This document shows positions 52,461 through 61,524 of a stretch of DNA of 64,000 nucleotides, piece after piece. A program made the translations under genes and the position numbers. Numbering within the stretch: the stretch's first letter is position 1; each line of letters opens with the position of its first letter. The DNA is taken from contig OMVI01000093.1 in NCBI GenBank assembly GCA_900314455.1, forward strand, positions 1 through 64,000. The letters run 5' to 3'. Origin of the DNA: an uncultured Prevotella sp. (lineage in GTDB: Bacteria; Bacteroidota; Bacteroidia; Bacteroidales; Bacteroidaceae). The notes beneath the pieces were generated by a model. The model did no database searches and had not been told where the DNA came from. It was given only the letters and a program-made list of their open reading frames with translations.

Positions 52461-54023
52461 TTACGAGTTGGTCACGCGCTCAAGCCATTTGGTCATTCCG
52501 AACATGACTATCATGCTGATTCCGCAGACGAGTGCGAAGACAAGCCAGCACTGCCATATCGGCCATTTGTTGTACATGAGCGGACCGAGCCACAACAGAG
52601 AGTTGCCGACGGCTGTAGCTCCGAGCCACAATCCCTGGCAGAGTCCCTGCAAATGCTTTGGCGCCACCTTCGAGACAAAGCTCAAGCCAAGCGGCGAGAT
52701 GAACAGTTCGGCAATTGTAAGCAGGAAATATGTGCAGATAAGCACCCACGGACCGGCTTTCATCGTTTCACGAATTGACGGTGGCATAGACGTGAAGGTC
52801 TCGGCAGATGGATAGTTGTGGACCAGCGAAACTCCCATAAGGAAGAGAAAGCCCAAAGCTTCGATACCCATTCCGAGGGCTATCTTGCGCGGCGTTGTTA
52901 TAGGATGACCTATCTTCGTGAAGTGTGCGAACACTGCCATGATAACCGGAGTGAGGGCAATGACGAAGAACGGGTTCACAGCCTGCCATATCTCAGGTGG
53001 GATGGCGTCAGTCTTCACGAAGTCGCGGGCGAAGAAGCTGAGGCTCTGACCATTCTGATGGAATGCGAACCAGAAGAATACTGCGATACCGAGGACGGCA
53101 AAGAGAGCGTACATACGCTGGCGTATTTCCTTTGCCATGGCAACTTTCTCCTCCGGAGTGTAGTCGACGCTGACGACAGCCTCTTTCTTTCCGGGCATCG
53201 GGAACATGTGCTTCGACTTCATGAATATTGCCAACGATATGAGCATCATGATGACACTGGCAATGAAACTATAGTGTATACCTGTGTTGAATACATCAAG
53301 GTACTGCTGGCAGAAGCCCATCAAGTCGGCAGTATTTCCTCCTACCTGATGCGCAAGCTCAGTAAGACTGCTCAAATCGGTTCCGCTTAGAGTTCCGTTT
53401 GAATTGATAAACTCATGGCAGAAGCGTGGCAGGTCGGCATTGTAGGTATAGCCGTAGGTCTTAAGCCACCAAGAGCGGAGGAACGGAGCTATGAAAGGAG
53501 CAAGCAGTGCTCCAATGTTTATGAAGACATAGAATATCTGGAAGCCTGCATCACGCTGTCCCTGAGCCCACTTCAAGCGTTCCGGACCTTCCTTTGCAGC
53601 CTCTGCCTCAAAGTCGTCGTACATCTGTCCGACTATAGCCTGTAAGTTTCCCTTGAACAGTCCGTTACCAACGGAAATCAAAACAAGTGAGAAAATGGTG
53701 AAAGCAAGCAGATACGAGTTGTTCTGCGGTGTAGCAACGACCGGTACGGAAAGGCAAACGTAGCCGAGGGACATGATTATAAGTCCGCTCTCGATGGTAC
53801 GCTGGTAGTTCTGTGTACGGTCGGCGATGATACCACCGACAAGACTCATGATGTAGATAGCTGCAAGAAAGAAGCCTGAGATAAGGCTCGATGTTTCGTC
53901 GCTGACTCCGAACTTACTGCACAGAAAGAGCGTCAGAACGGCTATCATGATATAGTAGCCGAAGCGTTCGCCCATGTTGCTCAGTGCAGCCTGTAGTAAA
54001 CCTTTTGGATGATTCTTAAACAT
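52461..54023 (-). CDS. POT/PTR family proton-dependent oligopeptide transporter
   Basis: A 520-residue inner-membrane transporter that takes up di- and tripeptides with protons. The N-terminal ExxER-like motif is NMGERFGYYIMIAVLTLFL (GERF.YY); the PTR2 block GGIIADRTQNYQRT follows. About 12-14 helices with a hydrophilic loop near 140-235. It starts 21 bases after the PorT-like gene and probably shares its transcript. It would supply peptides for peptidases such as the M49 enzyme of this window. Confidence 0.92.
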   Translation of the reverse strand: MFKNHPKGLLQAALSNMGERFGYYIMIAVLTLFLCSKFGVSDETSSLISGFFLAAIYIMSLVGGIIADRTQNYQRTIESGLIIMSLGYVCLSVPVVATPQNNSYLLAFTIFSLVLISVGNGLFKGNLQAIVGQMYDDFEAEAAKEGPERLKWAQGQRDAGFQIFYVFINIGALLAPFIAPFLRSWWLKTYGYTYNADLPRFCHEFINSNGTLSGTDLSSLTELAHQVGGNTADLMGFCQQYLDVFNTGIHYSFIASVIMMLISLAIFMKSKHMFPMPGKKEAVVSVDYTPEEKVAMAKEIRQRMYALFAVLGIAVFFWFAFHQNGQSLSFFARDFVKTDAIPPEIWQAVNPFFVIALTPVIMAVFAHFTKIGHPITTPRKIALGMGIEALGFLFLMGVSLVHNYPSAETFTSMPPSIRETMKAGPWVLICTYFLLTIAELFISPLGLSFVSKVAPKHLQGLCQGLWLGATAVGNSLLWLGPLMYNKWPIWQCWLVFALVCGISMIVMFGMTKWLERVTNS

Positions 54024-54044
54024 TTGTGTGTGCTATTTAGATTT

Positions 54045-54797
54045 TTATTTTGTCAAGTCTACAAGCCACGTGGCTTTAATGACGATGTTGCCGAAGTTGC
54101 TCTTGCTGAAGTAGTCGCGCTTCGACGAGCCGAAGATGTTCCCAAGGCCATAGTAGTAGCGCCCTTCGAGCAAGAAACGGCCGAGATGTTTGTTGCTATA
54201 CTCGAGTCCCAGGCCAGCTGCTATTCCGTAGTCGAACTTATGCTGAATGTCCATCGACTCTTGTTCGACTATCGTGTTTGAACGTCCCGTCCCGGCATCG
54301 AGGTTCGGTTCATCATAGTTCTTGGTTGTCTTGTCGCTCAGCATTATGCCAATCTGCGGTCCAGCCTGTACGAAGAAGTTGAAGCCTTGGCGTTCCTTAC
54401 CCCACGCGAGATGTGCGAAGACAGGTATCTGGACGTATGTCAGGGTGCGGGAATATTCCTCCTGCGCGCCGTTACTGTTGATGACGGGGCGGTCGTTCAC
54501 GTCAACGATGTCCTCTTTCCAACCTAATGAGGCTATGTTCACTTCTCCGGCGATGGAGCAAATGGTTGAGAAGTACTTCTCACTGGTGTACCGCCATGAG
54601 AAGCCACCGGTGAAACCGACATGCTGTTTCTGCGATACTTCGGGGTCGAAGCCTACCGTTGACAACACGGCACCGGCATTGGCACCGATGGAAAAGACGT
54701 TGCGGTGGCTGCCAATCTGCGCCCATGAAGCCACAGGCAGTGCCAGCATGGCAATAGCGAATATGAGTCTCACTACCTTACTGTTAGTCTCCGTCAT
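54045..54797 (-). CDS. PorT-like outer membrane beta-barrel protein
   Basis: A 250-residue small barrel with a signal peptide (about 1-26, ending SWAQI). Alternating strands end in aromatic residues (FSIGANAGAVLSTVGFD, TYVQIPVFAHLAWG, NFFVQAGPQIGIML, FLLEGRYYYGLGNIFG). This is the PorT/OMP_b-brl_2 pattern. PorT is a component of the type IX secretion system in P. gingivalis, but many PorT-family barrels are unrelated to secretion. It is 18 bases after the LysM gene. Confidence 0.8.
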   Translation of the reverse strand: MTETNSKVVRLIFAIAMLALPVASWAQIGSHRNVFSIGANAGAVLSTVGFDPEVSQKQHVGFTGGFSWRYTSEKYFSTICSIAGEVNIASLGWKEDIVDVNDRPVINSNGAQEEYSRTLTYVQIPVFAHLAWGKERQGFNFFVQAGPQIGIMLSDKTTKNYDEPNLDAGTGRSNTIVEQESMDIQHKFDYGIAAGLGLEYSNKHLGRFLLEGRYYYGLGNIFGSSKRDYFSKSNFGNIVIKATWLVDLTK

Positions 54798-54815
54798 ATT
54801 TATAATGCTTCTTTT

Positions 54816-56180
54816 TTAATATGTCAGGCTGTCCACCGAGCCGTCGGTCTTGAACCTTATGACCTGGAAATTATTGTTCTGGTAGCCGCCGTCCTTAAGT
54901 TTCTTAAACTCAAGGCGGGTCTGCAACGGCTTGTACTCGCTGTTCTGCTGCTCGTTGCCTACATACTTTTCACCGTAATGCGATAGTCCGAGGACGAAAT
55001 ACATGGTATGGTCGAAGCCCATGATGCCCATTCGGGGAAGTCCGTCGGGGTTCATCTTCTGTCCGTAGTCCTTCTCAAACAACTTCTCGAAGGCCTCCGT
55101 GCGGGCTGACTTACGGCTATAGTAAAACGTAGTCGGTATGTGCACGTTGTACTTGAAGTAGTCCTTCTCCAGGTAAGGCTGATAGATAAACCACTCGTTG
55201 TACCCGTATGTCGATATGATTAGCGACGGGTCGATGTTCTTCAGTGAGTCAAGCTTCTCGAAAACACGCTCCAAAGGCTTGTAAGCGGCGGAGTTCAGTA
55301 TCACGACATTTGGCTGGGTCTGCGAGAAATGCTTAGCGAACTCTCTCAGAGGGGTGTTGATGTCGGTTATCTCCGCTTGGATATTCTTCGACTCGAGATA
55401 CTCGCGGAGTGAGCGGGTGAACGTGTACTTGCCGTCGGAAGGGTTATTGCAGTTGATGAATATCGGACGATGCGAGTGGGAGAAACGTTCAACGAAAGCA
55501 CCACGGCTGCGCGCCGAGAGCTCATCTTCGTCCTGGTAAATCTGGAAAATGTTCGGATTGGAATTTACGTCAGTAGCTGTTGTCGAGAAAGGAATGACGA
55601 GACGCGCGCCATGCTTGTGGCAGAAGTCAGCCAAAGGGTGTACTTGGTTGGTGTAAAGTGGCCCGAAGATAACGTCCTGGTTGGCTATCTGCGGGTTATG
55701 CTTTAGCACATTGGTGACGACGGAGTCCTTGTTGAGGTTCCAGAGGTTCACCTGCGTCTTTATGCCCATGTGTCCGAGGCTGTCGAGAGCTGCCCGAACG
55801 CCACGGTAGTATTCAATCATTCGCTTTCCTTCGGTACTGTTGTCGAGGAAAGGAAGCATTATCCCGACCTTCACGACGTCAATGCCCTTGGCTGTGGTTG
55901 TAGGCTTTGAGGGCTTAGCTGGCGTCGGCTGGGTTGTTGAAGTTTTCGAATACGGAATGAAAATCTCGCTACCTTTCTTCAGTTCGTAACCCTTTTCTTT
56001 CATTTCCGGGTTGGCATCAAGTAGCTCTTCGATTGTAAGGTCATAGGAACGGGCTATCCCAAATATCGTCTCATGACGTTTTACCTTGTGGATATCACGC
56101 CATTTCGTAGACTGTGCCCATAGATTTGGGCTGACTGACAGCACCAAAAGAACAAGTACGGCTTTGAGTATATAATTCAT
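54816..56180 (-). CDS. LysM protein with periplasmic-binding-protein-like domain
   Basis: A 454-residue exported protein. After the signal peptide (1-22, ending NLWAQ) comes one LysM domain (about 31-78, KVKRHETIFGIARSYDLTIEE to GSEIFIPYSK), which binds peptidoglycan. A Pro/Thr linker and then a type I periplasmic-binding-protein fold follow (about 100-450, VGIMLPFLDNSTEGKRM, DVIFGPLYTNQVHPLADF). The ligand is unknown. This domain pair is common in Bacteroidota and may sense or scaffold the wall. Start 56180 gives a normal signal peptide. The minus-strand box TATTTTTG is at 56218-56211. Confidence 0.85.
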   Translation of the reverse strand: MNYILKAVLVLLVLSVSPNLWAQSTKWRDIHKVKRHETIFGIARSYDLTIEELLDANPEMKEKGYELKKGSEIFIPYSKTSTTQPTPAKPSKPTTTAKGIDVVKVGIMLPFLDNSTEGKRMIEYYRGVRAALDSLGHMGIKTQVNLWNLNKDSVVTNVLKHNPQIANQDVIFGPLYTNQVHPLADFCHKHGARLVIPFSTTATDVNSNPNIFQIYQDEDELSARSRGAFVERFSHSHRPIFINCNNPSDGKYTFTRSLREYLESKNIQAEITDINTPLREFAKHFSQTQPNVVILNSAAYKPLERVFEKLDSLKNIDPSLIISTYGYNEWFIYQPYLEKDYFKYNVHIPTTFYYSRKSARTEAFEKLFEKDYGQKMNPDGLPRMGIMGFDHTMYFVLGLSHYGEKYVGNEQQNSEYKPLQTRLEFKKLKDGGYQNNNFQVIRFKTDGSVDSLTY

Positions 56181-56210
56181 GTTAACTTGGTTTTTGTCTG
56201 TAACTAATTG

Positions 56211-56269
56211 CAAAAATAATAAAAATCGTTCAACTACGCCCATTTTATCTGCATTTTTTTGTAAATTTG
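56211..56269. promoter_or_regulatory. Divergent promoters of the LysM gene and the sorting-domain gene
   Basis: Minus strand TATTTTTG at 56218-56211 and plus strand TAAATTTG at 56262-56269, with about 43 bases between them. The two start codons are only 106 bases apart. Confidence 0.6.
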
Positions 56270-56286
56270 CACAAAATATATGGCTA

Positions 56287-57003
56287 ATGCGTAATATAGG
56301 TCTTCACATTATTATATTAGCGGCTGTAATGGTATTCACGCTGAATGCCACTGCACAAGATATCAATCCAACTGCTACTTACACAGATGAGAATGGCGAT
56401 ACGACAGTTATGAATCCGGGAGACTCGTATTCCGGTTCTGCTCCGCTTACCGTTCACTTTGCTGCCAACAAGTCGAATACGGAGGGATATGACGAGTACT
56501 TCGAGTGGAGGATTTACTCGGAGGAGAATGAGACTTCGCCTTTGTACACACGATATGAGGAAAACACCGACTTCACCTTCACACAGGCAGGCTCGTTCCG
56601 TGTATATCTTACGGCACGGTTCACGTCGAGTACGGGTGATATAGTTGAATATACCGAAAGCGACTTGCAGCCTATCACCATCTCGATAAGCGAGAGCCAG
56701 CTGCAAATGCCTAATGCTTTCTCGCCCAACGATGATGGCATAAACGACATTTACAAGCCTAAGACGGGATACAAGAGTATCGTTCAGTTCGACGGATATA
56801 TATTCAGCCGCAGCGGAGTGAAGATTTTCGAGTGGCACGACCCGTCGACCGGTTGGGACGGAACTTACAAAGGGAAACCTGCAAAGCAAGGTGTCTACTT
56901 CTGTCTGATAAAGGCTAAGGGCGCCGACGGACGTACTTTCAACATCAAGACGGATGTAAACCTGCTGCGGGGATATACCGAAGGAACAACTGTTTCTGAA
57001 TAG
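56287..57003 (+). CDS. Exported PKD-like protein with gliding-motility (type B sorting) C-terminal domain
   Basis: A 238-residue protein with a signal peptide (1-20, ending NATAQ). A PKD-like Ig domain (about 30-135, [17 protein letters not shown] and [13 protein letters not shown]) comes next. The C-terminal domain (about 140-238) is of the gliding-motility-associated/CHU_C type: [49 protein letters not shown]. That domain marks cargo of the type IX secretion system (type B). It is 25 bases upstream of uvrA, an unusual pairing. ATG 56287 is chosen because the long frame crosses the -7 box at 56262-56269. Confidence 0.85.
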   Translation: MRNIGLHIIILAAVMVFTLNATAQDINPTATYTDENGDTTVMNPGDSYSGSAPLTVHFAANKSNTEGYDEYFEWRIYSEENETSPLYTRYEENTDFTFTQAGSFRVYLTARFTSSTGDIVEYTESDLQPITISISESQLQMPNAFSPNDDGINDIYKPKTGYKSIVQFDGYIFSRSGVKIFEWHDPSTGWDGTYKGKPAKQGVYFCLIKAKGADGRTFNIKTDVNLLRGYTEGTTVSE

Positions 57004-57028
57004 GCAACCAATATTTTTAGGATTATTC

Positions 57029-59872
57029 ATGGACAACAAGATAGAGGTTATTGGTGCAAGAGTGCACAACCTTAAAAACGTAGTCGTCGAAATACCACGC
57101 AATTCGCTGATTGTGTTCACCGGATTGTCAGGTTCGGGAAAGAGCTCGCTTGCCTTTGACACGATATACGCCGAAGGACAGCGTCGCTATATAGAGACTT
57201 TCTCGGCTTATGCGAGAAACTTTCTCGGCGATATGGAGCGCCCTGACGTCGACAAAATTACCGGACTGAGCCCAGTTATTTCAATAGAGCAAAAGACAAC
57301 GAATAAGAATCCGCGTTCAACAGTTGGCACTACGACAGAGATTTACGACTTTCTCCGACTGCTGTTTGCGCGCGCCGGTGAGCCATACAGCTACCTCAGC
57401 GGTGAGAAAATGGTGAAGTACACGGAGGAAAAGATTGTCAGCATGATACAGGAGAACTATGCCGGCAAGAAAATCTATATACTGGCGCCACTTATCCGCA
57501 ACCGTAAGGGACACTATCGTGAGCTCTTCGAGCAGATGAGGAAGAAGGGATACCTCTACATCCGAGTAGATGGTGAGGTGAAGGAGATTGCCCGCGGAAT
57601 GAAGGTCGACCGTTACAAGAACCACAATATAGAAGTCGTCATCGACAAGATGAAGCTCGACGACTCCAAGGTTGGCAACATCAACGAACGTCTTTCGAAA
57701 ACTGTTGCGACGGCAATGAAGCAAGGCGACGGCTTGCTGATGATACTTGACAACGACACCAATGAGGCAAAGTATTACTCCAAGCGACTGATGGACCCGG
57801 TGACGGGACTGTCCTACAAGGACCCGGCACCTAATATATTCTCGTTCAACTCACCAGAAGGAGCATGTCCGAGGTGCCAGGGCATGGGCGTCGTCAATGA
57901 AATCGACATCGAGAAGATAATTCCGAACCACAAGAAGAGTATCTATGAGGGCGCAATAGTGCCATTGGGCAAGTACAAAAACCAACTGATATTCTGGCAA
58001 ATAGACTCTATTCTTAAAGACAACGGCTACACCTTGAAAACCGCCGTGGAGGATTTGCCGGATGATGTACTGGATAAGATACTTTACGGAACGCTCGAAA
58101 AGGTCCGCATCGACAAGGATGTGGTTCACACTTCAAGTGATTACTTCACCGATTTCGACGGCCTTGTGAAGTACCTTCAGAGTGTTTTGGAGGACGACGA
58201 CAGTTCAAAGGCACGCAAATGGGCGGGCCAGTTCATCGCCGAGAAGGAATGTCCGGAATGCCACGGGCAACGTCTCAACCGCGAGGCATTGTCCTACAAG
58301 ATTTGGGACAAGAACATTTCGGAAGTCGCCAACATGGATATTGAGGAACTGTGCGATTGGTTCAACCATGTCGGCGAGCACCTTAGCAAGAAGCAAAACC
58401 AAATAGCGAGCGAGATAATAAAGGAGATTCAGAAGCGTGCCTCTACCCTACTCGATGTCGGATTGGGCTATCTTTCGCTTAACCGGAGGAGCGCATCGCT
58501 CTCCGGAGGTGAGAGTCAGCGTATCCGTCTTACATCGCAGATAGGCAGCCAGCTCGTCAACGTGCTCTACATACTTGACGAGCCAAGCATCGGACTTCAC
58601 CAGCGAGACAACGTAAAGTTGATAAACTCACTGAAGAAGTTGCGTGACATTGGCAACACAGTTATCGTAGTGGAACACGACGAGGACATGATGCGAGCCG
58701 CCGACTGGATTGTTGACATCGGACCGCGCGCCGGACGTAAGGGCGGAGAAGTCGTTTTCCAAGGCACTCCACAAGAAATGCTCAAGACACACACGCTCAC
58801 TGCGCAGTACCTTAACGGCGAAAAGGCTATCGACATACCAAAGACGAGGCGCAAAGGGAACGGCAAGTTCATTACGCTAAAGGGCTGCCACGGCAACAAT
58901 TTGAAGAATGTTGATGTCAAATTCCCACTCGGTGAGCTTATACTAGTTACCGGAGTGTCAGGCTCAGGCAAAAGTACACTCATCAACGACACGCTCCAGC
59001 CCATCCTCTCCCAGCATTTCTACCGAAGCTTAAAGAACCCGATGCCGTACGAAAGCATCGACGGTATCGACAACATCGACAAGGTTGTAGACGTCGACCA
59101 GTCGCCAATCGGTCGCACGCCGCGAAGCAATCCTGCCACGTACACAGGTGTTTTCACCGACATAAGACAGTTGTTCGTCAACCTTCCGGAAGCTAAGATA
59201 CGCGGATACAAGCCCGGCCGCTTCTCCTTCAACGTCAAAGGCGGACGCTGTGAGGCATGTGGCGGCAACGGCTACAAAACTATCGAGATGAACTTCCTGC
59301 CCGATGTCACCGTTCCCTGCGAGGTTTGCCACGGCAAGCGCTACAACCGTGAGACGCTGGAAGTAAGGTACAAGGGCAAGTCAATTGCCGACGTGCTCGA
59401 CATGACAGTCAATATGGCAGTGGAATTCTTCGAGAATGTCCCCAACATATTGCAGAAAATAAAGACCCTTCAAGATGTTGGTCTCGGCTACATTCGCCTC
59501 GGGCAGAGTTCTACAACACTGTCAGGAGGCGAGAGTCAGCGTGTTAAACTGGCCACGGAACTTGCGAAGCGCGACACCGGCAAAACCCTTTACATCCTCG
59601 ACGAGCCTACAACGGGACTGCACTTCGACGACATCCGCATTCTGATGGGTATTCTTCAGGAACTCGTCGACCGTGGAAATACAGTCATAATCATAGAGCA
59701 CAACCTCGACGTTATTAAACTTGCGGATTACATTATAGACATGGGTCCGGAGGGAGGACGCAACGGCGGTCAGGTCGTTTGTGCCGGAACGCCGGAGCAA
59801 GTAGCCAAGAGCAAGAAGGGATACACGTGGAAATATCTCAAGGAAATGCTTGACAAGGGCAAGAAGAAATAG
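57029..59872 (+). CDS. uvrA: Excinuclease ABC subunit A
   Basis: The damage-recognition ATPase of nucleotide excision repair, 947 residues. Two ABC modules: Walker [13 protein letters not shown] (about 33-44) and [13 protein letters not shown] (second half), each with an LSGGESQR signature. Zinc modules are CPRCQGMG / [10 protein letters not shown] and [10 protein letters not shown] / [10 protein letters not shown]. The final part, [18 protein letters not shown], is typical. Full length, no sign of truncation. It follows the sorting-domain gene by 25 bases and is co-transcribed with it. Confidence 0.97.
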   Translation: MDNKIEVIGARVHNLKNVVVEIPRNSLIVFTGLSGSGKSSLAFDTIYAEGQRRYIETFSAYARNFLGDMERPDVDKITGLSPVISIEQKTTNKNPRSTVGTTTEIYDFLRLLFARAGEPYSYLSGEKMVKYTEEKIVSMIQENYAGKKIYILAPLIRNRKGHYRELFEQMRKKGYLYIRVDGEVKEIARGMKVDRYKNHNIEVVIDKMKLDDSKVGNINERLSKTVATAMKQGDGLLMILDNDTNEAKYYSKRLMDPVTGLSYKDPAPNIFSFNSPEGACPRCQGMGVVNEIDIEKIIPNHKKSIYEGAIVPLGKYKNQLIFWQIDSILKDNGYTLKTAVEDLPDDVLDKILYGTLEKVRIDKDVVHTSSDYFTDFDGLVKYLQSVLEDDDSSKARKWAGQFIAEKECPECHGQRLNREALSYKIWDKNISEVANMDIEELCDWFNHVGEHLSKKQNQIASEIIKEIQKRASTLLDVGLGYLSLNRRSASLSGGESQRIRLTSQIGSQLVNVLYILDEPSIGLHQRDNVKLINSLKKLRDIGNTVIVVEHDEDMMRAADWIVDIGPRAGRKGGEVVFQGTPQEMLKTHTLTAQYLNGEKAIDIPKTRRKGNGKFITLKGCHGNNLKNVDVKFPLGELILVTGVSGSGKSTLINDTLQPILSQHFYRSLKNPMPYESIDGIDNIDKVVDVDQSPIGRTPRSNPATYTGVFTDIRQLFVNLPEAKIRGYKPGRFSFNVKGGRCEACGGNGYKTIEMNFLPDVTVPCEVCHGKRYNRETLEVRYKGKSIADVLDMTVNMAVEFFENVPNILQKIKTLQDVGLGYIRLGQSSTTLSGGESQRVKLATELAKRDTGKTLYILDEPTTGLHFDDIRILMGILQELVDRGNTVIIIEHNLDVIKLADYIIDMGPEGGRNGGQVVCAGTPEQVAKSKKGYTWKYLKEMLDKGKKK

Positions 59873-59946
59873 CCAATAAAATCCACAAAGACCGTTAACG
59901 GCAATCCTGGCAAAGGTAAACGAAACGTCAAAACAACAAGAGAAAA

Positions 59947-60747
59947 ATGCGAAAAAAATACTTTTTCATATTCTGCAAGACAAGTCTCGTCATCGTAAAC
60001 AACGGCGATGACACTTACACCATACCACTTAGCGACGACTGCCCGGTAGTTCTTAAGCAATGGCAAACCATCCACAAGATAACGCCGATGGACGATGGGA
60101 CGGAAGTTCGCACCGTTATGATACAAGATCCCTTGCAGATAAGCGACGTGACGGAAGCCTTCAAGGATGTGAGACTCGAATTCTGCGATTTACGGAAATC
60201 ATATTATAAATTGTCACATGAGCTGTATCTAAAAGCCGGAAAGTGCCAGGAGATACTCTATTGGGACCATAACACACAGTACTGCGGCGTCTGCGGCTCG
60301 CCAATGGTCATGCATACCGACATCTCCAAGCGTTGTCCGAACTGCGGAAAAGAAGTCTGGCCGGAGCTGGCGACAGCAATCATCGTGCTGATACATCGTG
60401 GCGACGAAGTCCTACTTGTACATGCGCGCAACTTCAAGGGAGATTTCTACGGCTTGGTGGCAGGCTTCGTGGAGACAGGAGAAACCCTGGAAGAAGCCGT
60501 CCACCGCGAAGTTATGGAGGAAACGGGACTGACGATAACAAACCTAAGATACTTTGGCTCACAGCCGTGGCCTTACCCATGCGGGCTGATGGTAGGTTAC
60601 AATGCCGATTACGTCGACGGTGACATCACGTTGCAGCGCTCCGAGCTCTCCAGAGGTGGCTGGTTCAACCGCAACAACCTACCAGTCATACCTGAGAAGC
60701 TGTCGATTGCACGGCAACTTCTTGATGACTGGCTTGCTAACTCCTAA
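59947..60747 (+). CDS. nudC: NADH pyrophosphatase (NudC-type Nudix)
   Basis: A 266-residue Nudix hydrolase that splits NAD(H) to NMN(H) and AMP and can also remove NAD caps from RNA. The N-terminal domain is about 1-110, then a zinc ribbon CGVCG ... CPNCG (about 117-137). The Nudix box reads GFVETGETLEEAV...REVMEETG, and the NudC-specific SQPWPYPCGLMVGY (SQPWPxPxS-like) follows it. It lies 74 bases after uvrA. Confidence 0.93.
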   Translation: MRKKYFFIFCKTSLVIVNNGDDTYTIPLSDDCPVVLKQWQTIHKITPMDDGTEVRTVMIQDPLQISDVTEAFKDVRLEFCDLRKSYYKLSHELYLKAGKCQEILYWDHNTQYCGVCGSPMVMHTDISKRCPNCGKEVWPELATAIIVLIHRGDEVLLVHARNFKGDFYGLVAGFVETGETLEEAVHREVMEETGLTITNLRYFGSQPWPYPCGLMVGYNADYVDGDITLQRSELSRGGWFNRNNLPVIPEKLSIARQLLDDWLANS

Positions 60748-60771
60748 ACAAAGAGATTAGAACTATACAAC

Positions 60772-61317
60772 TTAGAAGATACTGCCAAACCAGTTTCTTA
60801 TCTCAATCCAATACTTGAAGGCTGCACTGTGGCTAGCAGCTATAATCTTGGTGAAGCCCGCAAAGATATAGAGTCCTAGCAAAACGAGGATTATAAAGAG
60901 AATGCTGAAACCGAAGAACAGCCACAAGTCAGCATCCGAATACTCCTTGCGGAACTTGGAAATGCGTGTCCCCGACCACCCGAAGAATACCTCTATGTGG
61001 TCGATTACCTTCGTAGCCGTCGACTTCGACTGCCTTCCGACCTTCTCAACGGTCTTTCCCGCACTCTTTAGAGCTTCCACGGAAGCATGTATAACACGAG
61101 CGTCAACAACCGGCATGGACGCATAGAACGGCATAGCCAGTTGACTTTGGCTGACGGGAACGACCTCACTTGCCTCCACGACAAGATTTTCCGGCTTGTC
61201 GAACTGGCACGTCAGAACATTGTTACAGTAAGGGCAGCGATACTTGAACCGCCCGTACTTGCTTGTCTCTGCTACAAAAGTCTTGCCGCAATGGCTACAT
61301 TTTACATTATACTTCAT
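60772..61317 (-). CDS. Zinc-ribbon, single-helix membrane protein
   Basis: A 181-residue protein. Two CxxC pairs at the N-terminus, CSHC (7-10) and CPYC (28-31), form a zinc ribbon. A middle region of no recognised fold is followed by one strongly hydrophobic helix (about 129-153, WLFFGFSILFIILVLLGLYI). No family recognised. The zinc ribbon is probably cytoplasmic and the short C-terminus periplasmic. It converges on nudC with a 24-base gap; a minus-strand box TATTTTTG is at 61356-61349. Confidence 0.7.
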   Translation of the reverse strand: MKYNVKCSHCGKTFVAETSKYGRFKYRCPYCNNVLTCQFDKPENLVVEASEVVPVSQSQLAMPFYASMPVVDARVIHASVEALKSAGKTVEKVGRQSKSTATKVIDHIEVFFGWSGTRISKFRKEYSDADLWLFFGFSILFIILVLLGLYIFAGFTKIIAASHSAAFKYWIEIRNWFGSIF

Positions 61318-61450
61318 AAAAGTATGGACTCATTGTAAAATCCGTTTGCAAAAATATAAAAAAGGTATGATACTGGAAAGAAAAAACTAATATTTTAGAT
61401 TTTACGACCGCATTTTACATCATTTATTCTATTTTAATCGAAATAATCAT

Positions 61451-61483
61451 TACCTTTGCAAGACATTTGTGGAATTTCCACAG
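61451..61483 (+). promoter_or_regulatory. Promoter and leader hairpin of the AspT-type transporter gene
   Basis: TACCTTTG at 61451-61458, then a palindrome TGTGGAATTTCCACA at 61469-61483, in the first 20-odd bases of the transcript. It might be an operator or an mRNA-protecting hairpin. Confidence 0.55.
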
Positions 61484-61524
61484 ACTACAAACACACATTA
61501 TAAAGCTGATAATAGAACATATTC

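Noticed and set aside
59909-59925. Minus-strand TACCTTTG box between uvrA and nudC
   Set aside because: It points into uvrA with no minus-strand gene to serve; a chance match or antisense start cannot be told apart without RNA data.
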